Part shown: positions 1-13,200 of the stretch, piece by piece
How the letters are laid out: each line of letters begins with the position of its first letter
How positions within the stretch are numbered: the first letter of the stretch is position 1
Assembly (NCBI GenBank): GCA_029959085.1
Contig: JARWIR010000002.1
Location: 76,970,224-77,034,223 of the forward strand
Reading direction: 5' to 3'
DNA length: 64,000 bases
Source of the DNA: Nemophila menziesii
Taxonomy: Eukaryota > Streptophyta > Magnoliopsida > Boraginales > Hydrophyllaceae
Notes under the pieces: generated by a model
Database searches by the model: none
What the model saw: the letters and a program-made list of their open reading frames with translations, nothing else
What the model was told of the DNA's origin: nothing
Translations under genes and position numbers: made by a program

Positions 1-1
1 A

Positions 2-1658
2 AGCCGGAATCTTCGTGAACGAATAGGCGAGTTGAAGTCTTTGTTAGACACTTTGAGTAAAGATAGAAATGCTGCAGCTGATGTAGATAGAATTTTAGAA
101 AAGGAGCATAATGTGGATATATGTTTAGATGATTATCAAACTACTGAATTAAACACGGATGCTAGAGTAGATCTTACCAATACAGTTGACGATAATCTAC
201 CAAGCGGCTTTTCCTGTGATTTGAATTCACATACAATTGATCGTTCAGGCGTTTTAGATGACCAGTCGGAGGGTCCCACTGAAATCCCAGAAGCAGTTGG
301 TGCATGTCGGGAAAACGCAGTATTAGAGGATAATATTCGTACCGCGGAACCAGTTCTTAATGACATTGAAACTGAATTGCTGAAGCCATCACTGAAATGG
401 CGGATTTATCTAACCTTGATATTGATTTATCGGAACCTCATACAAAAGATTTGGTTTTAATGGGACAATTACCAGATTCTGCTGTTGGGACGGGAACGAG
501 TGTTGACACGTTGGACGATGACACACCTATAGCAACAATCTTAAGTGATAGGAAGAGAAGATATTCTCTGGTTAGTAGGGTGAAAAATGCAGATAGACAA
601 AACCGAAACAAGAAATTGGGTTCGGATTTCATTTCAGGCAATACTCGTAAACGTGTGGCAAGACAGGGCGTTCAAGTACGTATGGAGTCCGAAGAAGATT
701 CAGATGATTGTTACATATTAGCCGACGGCCCACCTAAGAAGACTGTATTATACAAACCTGACCGTCAAGTGCTTGATCAAATTTTGAACCAATTAGGCCC
801 TAAAACAGTCGTATGTAGTGCCACTGGATTTGACATAACAGCAGGTCAATGTATGATGGTTGGCGACCAGGATCGAATAAAATGGCAGGTGCGTTTAGTA
901 AATTTGTTCAAGAGAAGAACATATTAAAAAGTTTTACAACAACTGTATTTTTTTCAATTTGGCAGGTTATTGAGTATATTTTAAATCATTGGGATGCGGA
1001 GAGTAGGTGCGTTGAAGATGGTGTTACATGGGGTTATCTGCCTTGTAGAGGATATGTGAGTTTTAGCCTATATGTTGTAGTTTTTAATGTGCATATACTG
1101 ATAAATGTTTTGTTTTAGCATAAAAGGAAATCTGAAACATTGGATGAGTTCGAAATGCGAAAGAGGTTGGTTAACGACCTAAGTGGTAGGATACTGAGCT
1201 CGAAGCGGTTCTTATTGGTACCCCTGCTGACAAAGATAGGGATTGCGAAACTATGGTCAGCATTGATTTACGATGGTGATAAGGAGATTTTTCTACATGT
1301 CAGCAACGCACGGTGTAAAACCGGCAAGAAAGGCAACCCTTGCGTTATTGAATCTGATAAAAAGGCTAGGCTTGTGGCAGATATAATCATGGATAATTAC
1401 CTACCTGGTGCCACAAAAAAGAAATTTATAAAGTTTGATAAACCATTGCACAGTAGTACAACTAACTGGCGGGATTCGGGCATATATATGTTGCTCTGCA
1501 TGAATGAAGTTATTAGGAACAAATGCGATATTGGAGTATACATTATAAACAGATTCCGCATGTTAAGGAAGACATTGGTGAATACAATATTGGCGGACAA
1601 GAGCAAAAAGACGTTGTTAACTAAAGCTAGGAATCGTTCTGATTTGACCTTGGCGTAG
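2..1658 (+). CDS. Gene A: coiled-coil plus inactive Ulp1-like domain protein, 5' partial, one frameshift
   Basis: The reading frame is open to the left window edge, so the N-terminus is missing. The first part (2 to about 396) is charged and helical, followed in another frame by 397-888, so a one-base frameshift lies between about 375 and 397. Exons then follow with clear splice sites: 397-888 ending RIKWQ, 966-1055 (30 codons), 1119-1658. All junctions are phase 0. The last exon has the Ulp1/C48-like blocks, but the usual HW is LW (in KLWSALIYD) and the usual DCG is DSG (in NWRDSGIYMLL), so the catalytic His and Cys are absent. Gene B (14654-16934) has the same IKWQ/VI exon junction, so the two are homologues. 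Likely an accessory gene of a MULE; the frameshift suggests a decayed copy or a sequencing error. Confidence 0.7.
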
Positions 1659-1999
1659 TTGTCAGTTTTTTATCAAAATCTTTATGTTGCTGTCCATTTT
1701 GCCTTAAGACTTTATTTTATGTACTAGGGTTTATCTACTACAGTGTAGTTTGTTTGATTATATATTATCTATATAATGTTTTAAGGAAAACTCTATTTTG
1801 TTTAATTGATAACAACTCTAAGATGACATGGCCAATCTCAATAGACATTACCAACCCCATTAGTAATATATGTGGTGTGTGTGGGTAAATGTACGTCTTA
1901 TATACAGTAGTTGAAAAAAAAGTAGATATCAAAATGACTGCTTTAACAAGGGACAATTCTACCTATAGAATGCTTATCACATCTTATATCAAAGTACCT

Positions 2000-4900
2000 G
2001 CCCAACCTAACAAGTTATAGTTTGGGTTCTATGGACATATACCCAGTGTATACATAAGGGTTAATTTTCATTAATTATCTAAAACTCTAAATCAAAACAT
2101 TAGAATAAGGTTTATAAACATATCCGCATAATGTTTGGTAGTATAAAAATACCCCTATAGGGATATGATTGTTGTTATGTATATCTTATTATAGTGCACA
2201 AAAGAGACTTCAACTATTAAATGGATTGTCCTTTCCTTTAACAGTCACTCCTAATGCCCATTAAACAATATATTTGGCCATATGTAAAACAAAAGTACCT
2301 TCTTCTTTATTTAATATGGGGTAGACTTGTTTTGCCGATATGGTGTAGACTCAAATGCGTCGTTCATGATTTCGGGCGTATACACATTGTGTGGTGGGCA
2401 TATGTCCATCCATATTAACCTACCTACCCTTCTAACAATCTTGATAAACATATTGTAATACGGGTGAGGATTTGACATTATTGTTTAATGGACAATTATA
2501 CCTAGAGTATGCTTATCACATTATATATCAAAAAAACTACCCAACCTAACAAGTTCTAATTCGGTTTCCATGGACGTATACCCAGTGCATACTTAAGGGC
2601 GAATGTTCATTAATCCTTTAAAAATATGATTCAAAACATTTCAATAGTGTTTATCAACATATTGGCATAATGTGTGATAGTATAAAAATACCCCTATAGG
2701 GATATGGTTGTTCTTAGGTATATCTTATTATAGTGCACAAAATAGACTTTACCTTTTAAATGGATTGTCCTTTCCTTTAACAGTCAGTCCTAATGCACAT
2801 TATACAATATATTGTGCCATATGTAAAACAAAACAACCTCCTTCTTTATTTAATATGTGGTAGAATGATTTTTTCGATATGGTGTAGGCTAAATTGCGTC
2901 GTTATTGATGTTGGGCGTATACACATTGTGTGATGGGCATATGTACATCTAGGTTAACCTACCTACACTTCTCCCAATCTGGATAAACATATTGTAATAC
3001 GGGCGAGTATTTGACGTTATTTTTAATGGACAATTATACCTAGAGTATGCTTATCACATTCCATACCAAAAAAACTACCAAAAAAACTACCCAACCTACC
3101 AAGATCTAAGTTGTTTTCCATGGACATATACCCAGTGCATACGTAACGGCGAATGTTCATTAATCATTTAAAAAACTAAATCAAAACATTACAATAGTGT
3201 TTATAAACATATTGGCATGATGTTTGGTAGTATAAAAATAGATTAATGATATTTGTCACCCTTTTTGTATCACCCTTTTATCACCTCCTACGTGTATGCC
3301 TACATGTACCAATATATTGATTTCTCTATCCTATTTAATTTTTTTCTATCTTCTATTCAAGGAAATCAGAACATATATATAGAAGGGTGATAAAAGGGTG
3401 ACATAAAAAGGGGTGACATATATCATTACTCATAAAAATACCCCTATAGGGATATGGTTGTTGTTATGTATATCTTATTATTGTGGGCAAAAGAGACATT
3501 TCATTTTAAATGGATTGTCCTTTCCTTTACCAGACACTCCTAACGCCATCATACAATATATTTGGCCATATGTAAAACACAATTACCTCCTTCTTTATTT
3601 GATATGGGGTAGACTGATTTTGCTGATATGGTGTAGGCTCGATTGTGACGGTTTTGAATTTGGTTGTATACACATTCTGTGATGGGCATAGTTCCATCCA
3701 TATTAACCAACCTAAATTTCTCCCAGACTTGATAACAATATTGTAATACGGATGAGTATTTGACATAATTGTTTAATGTACAATTACACATAGATTATGC
3801 TTATCACATTCTATGTCGAAATAACTACCCAACCTAACAAGTTCTAATTGGGTATCGATGGACATATACCCAGTGCATACCTACTGGGATATGGTTGTTG
3901 TTATATATATCTTATTGTAGTGCACAAACATATTGGATTGTTATTGATTTTGGGTATGAACCCAGTGTGCAAGGTTTTACTTTGTGTATATACATTTAAC
4001 GTAGATCAAAACATTTGATATGTTAACACAATTGTGGGGCATCCGAAAAGCTTACAACACCTTAATGGACATATGTCAAAATATACAGACGGTATCGTAT
4101 ACCCATACGGAATATGCTTGGACTTATGTCCGAACATGGAAAATGGATGTCTTATACGTGCTGTTATTGTATATATGTCCGTTAATTACTTTCTCGACCC
4201 AATAAAGTTGGTCTATTACGAGTTCCATGCATCATCCGTATATGGTTGTATGTCAACCAGCATCGACATATATCGTAAACATTAAGCATACATTAAATAT
4301 GGTAGGGTAAATGTACATCGTCGGCATTGTGTACTTGTAGGTTACTGTATGAAACGGTTAACAATGATTATCTAATTGATATTATATTTGGTGAAGGTTG
4401 GCACGCTTACAATTGAAAGTTGTAACACTTTATAGCTTTTTTTTCTAACATTGAACAGTTTGATTGGGCATATGTACATTAGCCCCGTTCTACCTGAAAT
4501 TCGTTTGTGTATACCCATTGTGCGATGGGCATACGTCCATCCAGATTAACCTACCTAACCTTCTCCCAATATTGATAATCATATTGTAATACGGATGAGT
4601 ATTTGACGTTATTGTTTAATGGACAATCATACCTAGATTATGCTTATCACGTTCTATATAAAAATAACTACCCAACCTAACAAGTTCTAATTTGTTTTCC
4701 ATTGACATATACCCAGTGCATACTTAAGGGCGAATGTTCAGTAATCCTTTAAAAACCTAAATCAAAACATTACAATAGTGCTTATAAACATATTGGCATA
4801 ATGGTAGTCTACAAATACCCCTATAGGGATATGGTTGTTGTTATCTATATCTTATTATAGTGCACAACATAGAATTTACCTTTTAAATGGATTGTCCTTT

Positions 4901-7860
4901 CCGTTAACAGTCAGTTCTAATGCCCATTATACAATATATTTGGCCATATGTAAAACAAAACAACCTTCTTCTTTATTTAACATGGGGTAGACTGATTTTG
5001 CCGATATGGTGTAGGCAAAATTGCGTCGTTCTTGATTTTGGGCGTATACACATTGTGTGACGGGCATATGTCCATCTACGTTAACCTACCTAAACTTCTT
5101 CCAATCTTGCTAAACATATTGTAATACGGGTGAGTATTTGACATTATTTTTAATGGACAATTATACCTAGAGTATGCTTATCACATTATATATCAAAAAA
5201 ACTACCCAACCTAACAAGATCTAAGTTGTTTTCCATGGACATATACCCAGTGCATACGTAACGGCGAATGTTCACTAATCATTTAAAAATCTAAATCAAA
5301 ACATTAAAATAGTGTTTATAAACATATTGGCATAATGTTTGATAGTGTAAAAGTACCCCTATAGGGATATGGTTGTTGCTATGTATATCTTATTATCGTG
5401 GACAAACGAGACATTTCATTTCAAATGGATTGTCCTTTCCTTTACCAGACACTCCTAATGCCCATCATACAATATATTTGGCCATATGTAAAACACAATT
5501 ACCTTCTTCTTTATTTGATAAGGGGTTCACTGCTTTTGCTGATTTGGTGTAGGCTCGATTGTGACGTTTTTGAATTTGGGTGTATACACATTCTGTGATG
5601 TGCATAGGTCCATCCATATTAACCAACCTAAATTTCTCCCAAACTTGATAACAAAATTGTAATACGGATGAGTATTTAACATAATTGTTTAATGTACAAT
5701 TACACATAGATTATGCGTATCACATTCTATGTCCGAACATGGAAAATGGATGCCTTATACGTGCTGTTATTGTATATATGTCCATTAATCACTTTCTCGA
5801 CCCAATAAAGTTGGTCTATTACGAGTTCCATGCATCAGCCGTATATGGTTGTATGTCAACCAGCATCGACGTATATCGTAAACATTAAGCATACATTAAA
5901 TATGGTTGGGTAGATGTACATCGTCGGCATTGTGTACTTGTAGGTTACTGTATGAAACGTTTAACAATGATTATCTAATTGATAGTATATTTAGTGAAGG
6001 TTGGCACACTTACAATTGAAAGTTGTAACACTGTATAGCTTTTTTTTTTCTAACATTGAACAGTTTGATTGGGCATATGTACATTAGCCCATTCTACCTG
6101 AAAATCGATTGTGTATACCCATTGTGTGATGGGCATACGTCCATCCAGATTAACCTACCTACCCTTCTCCCAAACTTGATAATCATATTGTAATACGGAT
6201 GAGTATTTGACGTTATTGTTTAATGGACAATTATACCTAGATTATGCTTATCACGTTCTATATCAAAATAACTACCCAACCTAACAAGTTCTAATTTGTT
6301 TTCCATTGACATATACCCATTGCATACTTAAGGGCGAATGTTCATTAATCCTTTAAAAATCTAAATCAAAACATTACAATAGTGTTTATAAACATATTGG
6401 CATAATGGTAGTCTAAAAATACCCCTATAGGGATATGGTTGTTGTTATCTATATCTTATTATAGTGCACATCATAGCCTTTACCTTTTAAATGGATTGTC
6501 CTTTCCGTTAACAATCAGTCCTAATGCCCATTATACAATATATTTGGCCATATGTAAAACAAAACAACCTTCTTCTTTATTTAACATGGGGTAGACTGAT
6601 TTTGCCGATATGGTGTAGGCTAAATTGTGTCGTTCTTGATTTTGGGCGTATACACATTGTGTGATGGGCATATGTCCATCTTGGTTAACCTACCTAAACT
6701 TCTCCTAATCTTGCTAGACATTTTGTAATACGGGTGAGTATTTGACATTATTTTTAATGGACAATTATACCTAGAGTATGCTTATCACATTATATATCAA
6801 AAAAACTACCCAACCTAACAAGATCTAAGTTGTTTTCCATGGACATATACCCAGTGCATACGTAACGGCGAATGTTCACTAATCATTTAAAAATCTAAAT
6901 CGAAACATTAAAATAGTGTTTATAAACATATTGGCATAATGTTTGATAGTGTAAAAATACCCCTATAGGGATATGGTTGTTGCTATGTATAGCTTATTAT
7001 CGTGGGCAAAAGAGACATTTCATTTTAAATGGATTGTAATTTCCTTTACCAGACACTCCTAATGCCCATCATACAATATATTTGGCCATATGTAAAACAC
7101 AGTTACCTTCTTCTTTATTTCATATGGGGTACACTGCTTTTGCTAATTTGGTGTAGGCTAGATAGCGACGTTCTTGCATTGGGGTGTATACACATTCTGT
7201 GATGTGCATATGTCCATCCATATTAACCAAACTTGAAAACCATAGTGTAATACGGATGAGTATTTGACACAATTGATTAATGTACACTTACACATAGATT
7301 ATGCTTATCACATTCTATGTCGAAATAACTACCCAAACTAACAAGTTCTAATTGGGTTTTGTTGGACATATACCCATTACATACGTAGGGGCGAAGTATC
7401 ATTAATTATACAAATAACCCGACTGGGCTATGGTTGTTGTTATATATATCTTGTTGTAGTGCACAAACATATTGGATTATTATTGATTTTGGGTATGAAC
7501 CCAGTGTGCAAGGTTTTACTTTGTGTATATACATTAAACGTATATCAAAACACTGGACACGTTAACACAAATGTTTGGCATCCGAAAAGCTTACAAGACA
7601 TTAAATGTTATATATCCCGCAGATATATTGGTGTTAATGGACATATGTCAGAAGATACTGGCGGTATCGTATACCCATACGTAATATGCTTGGACGTATG
7701 CCCATTCATGGAAAATGTATGTCTTATACGTGGTATTAGTGTATATGTGTCCATTAGTTAATTTCTCGACCCAATAAAGTTGGTCTATTACGAGTTCCAT
7801 GCATCATCCGTATATGGTTATATGTCAACCAGCATCGACGTATGTCATAAACATTAAGCA
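2000..7860. repeat. Array of diverged ~540-bp and ~1.6-kb direct repeats
   Basis: Non-coding DNA built of direct repeats. A landmark CCCTATAGGG, followed by ATATGGTTGTTG, recurs at 2153, 2692, 3442, 4818, 5357, 6423 and 6961. The short spacing is about 539 bp; the 2692 to 3442 interval is longer because a MITE is inserted there. A higher-order unit of about 1600 bp is visible as 4289-5888 against 5889-7490, and 3800-4290 matches 7320-7860. Each unit carries one or more copies of the TGGRCRTATRYCCA motif. Small open frames in here are short, AT-rich and not conserved between units, so I do not call genes. Confidence 0.8.
3241..3431. mobile_element. MULE-type MITE, 191 bp, with 9-bp target duplication
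   Basis: The ends are inverted repeats: GATTAATGATATTTGTCACC at the left and the complement of GAGTAATGATATATGTCACC at the right. The same 9 bases, ATAAAAATA, flank it at 3232-3240 and 3432-3440. Paralogous repeat units without the element have a single ATAAAAATA at this place (for example just before 2692), giving an empty-site comparison. A 9-bp duplication fits the Mutator superfamily. There is no coding capacity. Confidence 0.85.
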
Positions 7861-8649
7861 TACCGTGACTGATTTTTCAAATACTCCGATGTATTACATA
7901 ACGTGTATCCCGTTTATGAGAAATTAATTTAGGTTGGTTAATATGGATGGACATATGCCCACCACAATGACTGATTTGTTTATATATTGGATTCATTAAT
8001 ATATCCTTCTTATTTAGTGGGTAAATATAAGGTATCATCTTCGTATAATCGGTGTTGATTATATTGAATGGGGAGAGAAATTATCGAATGTTTACGGATA
8101 TATGTCCAGCCATAATGAATGCATCTAAGGGTTAAGGGTTAGCAAAAATGTCCAACGTCTGAACTATGTACTTGTATTTGACTATATGAAATGTTTAGCA
8201 TCCCCTATCAAAATGATATTCTAGCTAGTACAGATTTGGACACTTACATTTGAAAGGTGGAAGAATATATATCATTTATTTGAAAATGTCCAATTAGATT
8301 TGCATAATGAAACCAATTAGTCAAATCCGGGATAACATATAAAATCCAGTTAGATTTGCTAGAATAATACCTAGTACATATACTATTCAAATCAATAAAA
8401 GTTGACCAAATTTATTGAGAGTGTCAGATTTTGGCCAATATTTATTTTTTTATTCAAATATTAAAATTAAAAAATGAAAATTTGTCCTACTGAACCCACG
8501 TGCCGTTTCTGATTTTTGGTGTGTCATCAGAACAAGATGGTCTGCGATTAGACTTATCATGAAGGCTTGCAAAATTGCAAAAGGGCGGCAAAAGAGGAGT
8601 AGCACGTTTACCCATGTATGCAATTACACCTTGTACCTATAGTACACGA
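7861..8649. other. Non-coding region upstream of gene C
   Basis: AT-rich. It contains two more TGGRCRTATRYCCA-like sites (near 7950 and 8098) and then motif-free DNA that probably holds the promoter of gene C. No gene, RNA or clear repeat end was seen. Confidence 0.5.
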
Positions 8650-9150
8650 AAGAAAAACAAATTTCCCATTTATTTTTCTTAAGCTTCAACCTAACAGGCA
8701 ACAAGACATATAAGCTAAAGGGGAAATCCCAATCAAACTCCGGAAGACACCAACAACACCGCCAAACATAGGTAAGAATCTCGTTAACTTCAATAGATAT
8801 ATAAAAGATGTCTATTAGAACAAGTAAAACCCTAGCTGATAAAACTGTACCAATCGATGTTCATTATTTGTCCATTAAAAATCTAGTTGTTTAACATAGC
8901 GTGATACAATATCATAAGGTGTTGTGTATGTATGTATACTCGTTTGTGGATATTATAGCAAATCATTCGTTTGACAAATATAGTTAGTTTATGTAGTTAA
9001 TCAGTTAGTAATATTAGTTGAAAATATAATTGTGCTTCACGGTTTAATATAGTTAATCAGTTAGTTGCTTTAAACCGAATAAGGTTTTTGCTACATGATC
9101 AAAATTTGTTTCTTAACAACATGTTTTAATACAGATACTAGGCCAGGACA

Positions 9151-10227
9151 ATGTCTGAGTACAGGTGCACACTCCAAACAGTTTTCACTACTCTTTCAGA
9201 CAAAAACCTTACAACAGATGATATAGATGCACTAAACAAATCGCCGTTTTACGGATTGTTACTTGGGCTTTATAACCATGAAGGGGAAAAGGGGTTCTCT
9301 AAGTCAGATTCATTGATTAACGATATTATATCGACCTACGATGAGACGACCCAGTGTTTTATACTAGGTGGTAAGAAGAAAAGAATTACAGCAACAGATA
9401 TGAAGTTGATAATGGGGGTTGAAGGTGGTACAGCTAGGGTTCCAAATTATACACAATCACAAATGAAGGCATCGCCTTGGTTTAAGAAAAACTTTCCTGG
9501 AGTAACTACTGGCACCTTGTCTCAAAAGGCTGTTAAAGACAAAATAAAGGAAGTTTTGCAGAACAGGAAGCCTGGGGGAAGGCGGACACTATTCAAATGC
9601 ATCAACATGTTGACTATGTCAACAATTTTCTACCCCGCGTCTTCAGGCAGGATTACACAGTGGCATGTAAAGGTATCTTTAGTTGATGATACTGTTTTGT
9701 ATTGTATATGATAGTGTAATAGACAAGGTGATGTAGACGGGGAATTTTCAATTTCAAAGCCTCTTTTCGATGCAAACAGTGTAGTGGTTATCCCGAACCT
9801 AGCCATGGTAGATGCATACACCTTTTGGAGCTTGATAGTTTACACAAAATCACATGACACTTTTGAGCACTACACTTCTATCAACAGAAGTAGTCACATC
9901 CGTCTAGCCATTGAATCACGATACCATGCAGAGCGGATTGTTCAAGTACTGTGCGAGAAGTTGTGGCCGGAATTCACTGAATACGGGCAGAAGAGACTTT
10001 TTCCGAAGAAGATTAAGCGTAACGAACAACCTAATGAGTGGGAAGATTCGGGTATATACGTTCTACAATTGATGTTTGATATAGTTCGTCGTAAGCCGAT
10101 AAATACGGCATACAAGAAACGTGAAATTAGGGGAATGCGTCAGTATATTATTAACCTTCTACTTAATGACGAGAATACTGATGACGTGGTTTCTCAGGCA
10201 AGGAAGCATCTGCAATTAGTGATTTAA
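9151..10227 (+). CDS. Gene C: DUF1985-like N-terminus plus inactive Ulp1-like C-terminus
   Basis: A 5' leader exon ends at about 8771 and an intron (8772-9134, GTAAG..ACAG) precedes the ATG at 9151. Residues 1 to about 110 have the layout of DUF1985/plant-mobile-type N-terminal domains (compact KSPFYGLLLGL block, then FILGGKKKRITATDMKLIMGVEGG). The C-terminal part, 9784-10227, has Ulp1-like blocks with F in place of the catalytic His (YTFWSLIVY) and S in place of the Cys (EWEDSGIYVLQLM). The two halves are in the same frame, separated only by tandem stops TGA-TAG at 9709-9714. The region 9673-9714 looks like a very short intron (GTATCT..GATAG, 42 bp), at the position equivalent to the IKWQ intron of genes A and B, but the small second exon found in A and B is missing. 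It may be a broken gene. DUF1985 assignment is from pattern only. Confidence 0.6.
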
Positions 10228-13200
10228 AGTATCAGGATGTGAATTCTATCTTGTTTTTTATTGGCTATGTATTATTCTGTTTTGTAAGCGGATATTGAAT
10301 GCTTTTATATGTTTCTGGAAATGGATAAACATGCATTGTGCTTATTATTGATTGTTTTCCATTTGATGGTTATTAATTGTGCACACAGACATTTAAATAG
10401 GTATGGCATGATAGGGAGGAAATAGTTGAGTACGTGATTATTAGTGTATACCATTATAAACAATATATTGGAACATTACATGTAATAAACCTAACTACTA
10501 TATTAACACAAACAATAGATGTACATATACCCGTAATTCAATAATAATTGTGTTAATGTACATATACCCAATCAAACTTAAAGATGTTAGAATCAAGCAA
10601 ATTCTATAAGTTGTAACATCTTTCAAATGTAAGGGTGCCAATCTTTAAAGCAAGTATATGTTAGATTATATCAACATTAAGTGTAACGCATTATTTAAGC
10701 AAGTATATGTTATACTATATGAATATGGATCAACCCCTATAATGAATGAATAACATACTAAACACACCTAATACATGACAGAATATTTTAGTGTGCGTAT
10801 GCCCAAACGAACTGAAAGACGTTGGAATAAAAAAAGTATATAAAATGCTACACCTTTTAATTGTAAGGGTGGCAATCATTACTAACTAGCCTATTCTTTT
10901 GCTTAACCTTGCTAAACATTTCATACAATCAACTACAAGTAGACAATGCCAGCGATGGACATTTACCCAACCCATATTAATGTTTGAATAAGGTATACAA
11001 TTTATGAAGTTGCAAGTGTACATATACACATACATGTCTAATGCATTAAACCCGTAAAAGAACTTTATTGTTGAAAAAAAAAATATTTGTATATTTGTAT
11101 ACCCCTTGAGTATATTTGTATTTGGACTATGATGGTGTTGATGGATATATGTCTAAGTATCGGAATCTGTACAATGCACATATACCCAGATAGACCGGAT
11201 GAATTAATATCAACAAACACAAGTGTCATTCATAAGTGATGTTATTTGTTGACAGATGCCCATTGAATTTGATATTGAATGAATGTTTAATATAAAAACA
11301 TCTATCCTTCATTTGTGCATATAATATTGTAGGTCCCCCATACTATAGGATGGGCATATACTATAAAATGCAATCAAGTAGGTCCCGAACCATTTTATCG
11401 GTGGATATATGCCCATTGAGATACAATGATTGTTTTATAAAAAACCATCACCCATGTATGTCTGCACGCCATATAGATAGACTGTTAGTCATAATGTCAG
11501 CATTTATGGGTATATGTCCAACCACACTATCACATACAGTATATAAATGTAAGAATTGCCATTCTATATCGGTATATATCCGTTAGCATGTTGTTCTGCT
11601 AGAAGTATTATTTGCGTTGGTCAATCCAGATAATACCATCCCCTTATCTTACCCCCTCTTATATTTCTTACATGTTGTATCATGGGTGTTTAGTTTATAA
11701 GGAGTGAATTAACACATATGGAACAACACAACTAATTGTTTAAAGACATCCGTAATAACTATGCTATGATTCCCACACAGATTGATAAAAACTGCAAAAA
11801 CATATGTTCGAGAGGGAGATGATGATGATGGATATATACCCAGATGAACCAAATGAATGTATAACAATGAATCAATGTGTAATAATACACATCTATTCTA
11901 AAATTGTGCATAGGATATTACATATATTCATGGACATATACCCGTATGGGCGTAATGCACAAAAATCATAATACAATTATGTAGGTCACAAACCATGTTA
12001 TTGGTGGACATATGCCCATTGACATTGAACGATTATGATTCTACATGTTTGTCATAAATTCTACATGTATGCGTATATGCCCGTCCACACTATCATATAT
12101 AGTATATAATAGTAGACATGCCTTTATGTATCGGGATATAGCCGTTCGCATATTTGTCTGCTATAAGTAGTTTATATGTAAGATGATTGTATGTAATATC
12201 AATAGTGGTTAGTTTCTAAGAAGTGGATTAATGCTTGTGATTGACATATATGGTAAAACACAACTACTTGAATAAACACATCTAAAGTAACTAAGATATG
12301 CTTCCCCCACAAATTGACAAGAATTTCAAAGACATAGATCCGAGCAGGATATGATGATGATGTACATATACACATGAAAATGATTGGATGATTATTAGGA
12401 TCGACCGAATGCATGAATATGAAAATACACAAGTGTCGGTCACAAATGTTGTTATTCGTGGACATTTAATGAATGTTTAATAAGAGAACATCTATCCTTA
12501 ATGTATACGTATAATTGTATAGTGCAATTATATTATAGGATGGGTATATACCAAGATGTGCGTAACGCATGATTATTATAATAAAATCATGTATGCCACA
12601 ACCCATGTTATTGGTGGACATATGCCCATTGACATTAAATGACTATTTATTAAAAAAACATTAAGCCTATATGTGTTGTGAATAAATTTTATTTATAAAA
12701 TCATGTTGTATGTGTATATGCCCATCCACACTATCATATATAGTATTTAATATTGGGCATGCCTTTTTTATCGGTGTATATCAGTTCGCATTTTTGTCTG
12801 CTAGAAGTAGTTCATATGTAAGACAATTGTATTTAATAGCATGAGTGGTTAGTGTCTAAGGAGTTGATTAATATAGGTTCTGTGTAATCAATACATATAT
12901 GGTAAAACAAAGCTACTTGTATGAATACATCCGTAGTAACTAAGATAGGCTCCCCCCATAAATGGATAAAAAATTAAAAAGCATAGAATAGTGTAGGAGA
13001 TGATGATGATGTGCATATACCCGTGAAGTTGTTGTTGAAGCAAAACTAAGTGCAAAATACGATGAAAATGATTGGATGATTAGTAGGTCCCATATACTAT
13101 AGGATGGGCATATACCCAGATGGGCATATACTATAAAATGCAATCAAGTAGGTCCCGAACCATGTTATTGGTCGATATATGCCCTTAGTCACTTTCTAAG

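Noticed and set aside
3413..5888. Short open frames of 60-90 codons repeated in the 540-bp units
   Set aside because: They are AT-rich, differ in frame and length between units, and have no recognisable domain. They follow the repeat copies and not coding constraint.
2000..8100. A CRISPR-like or satellite origin for the motif array
   Set aside because: Spacing between motifs is irregular and the flanks are themselves related repeats; this is plant nuclear DNA.
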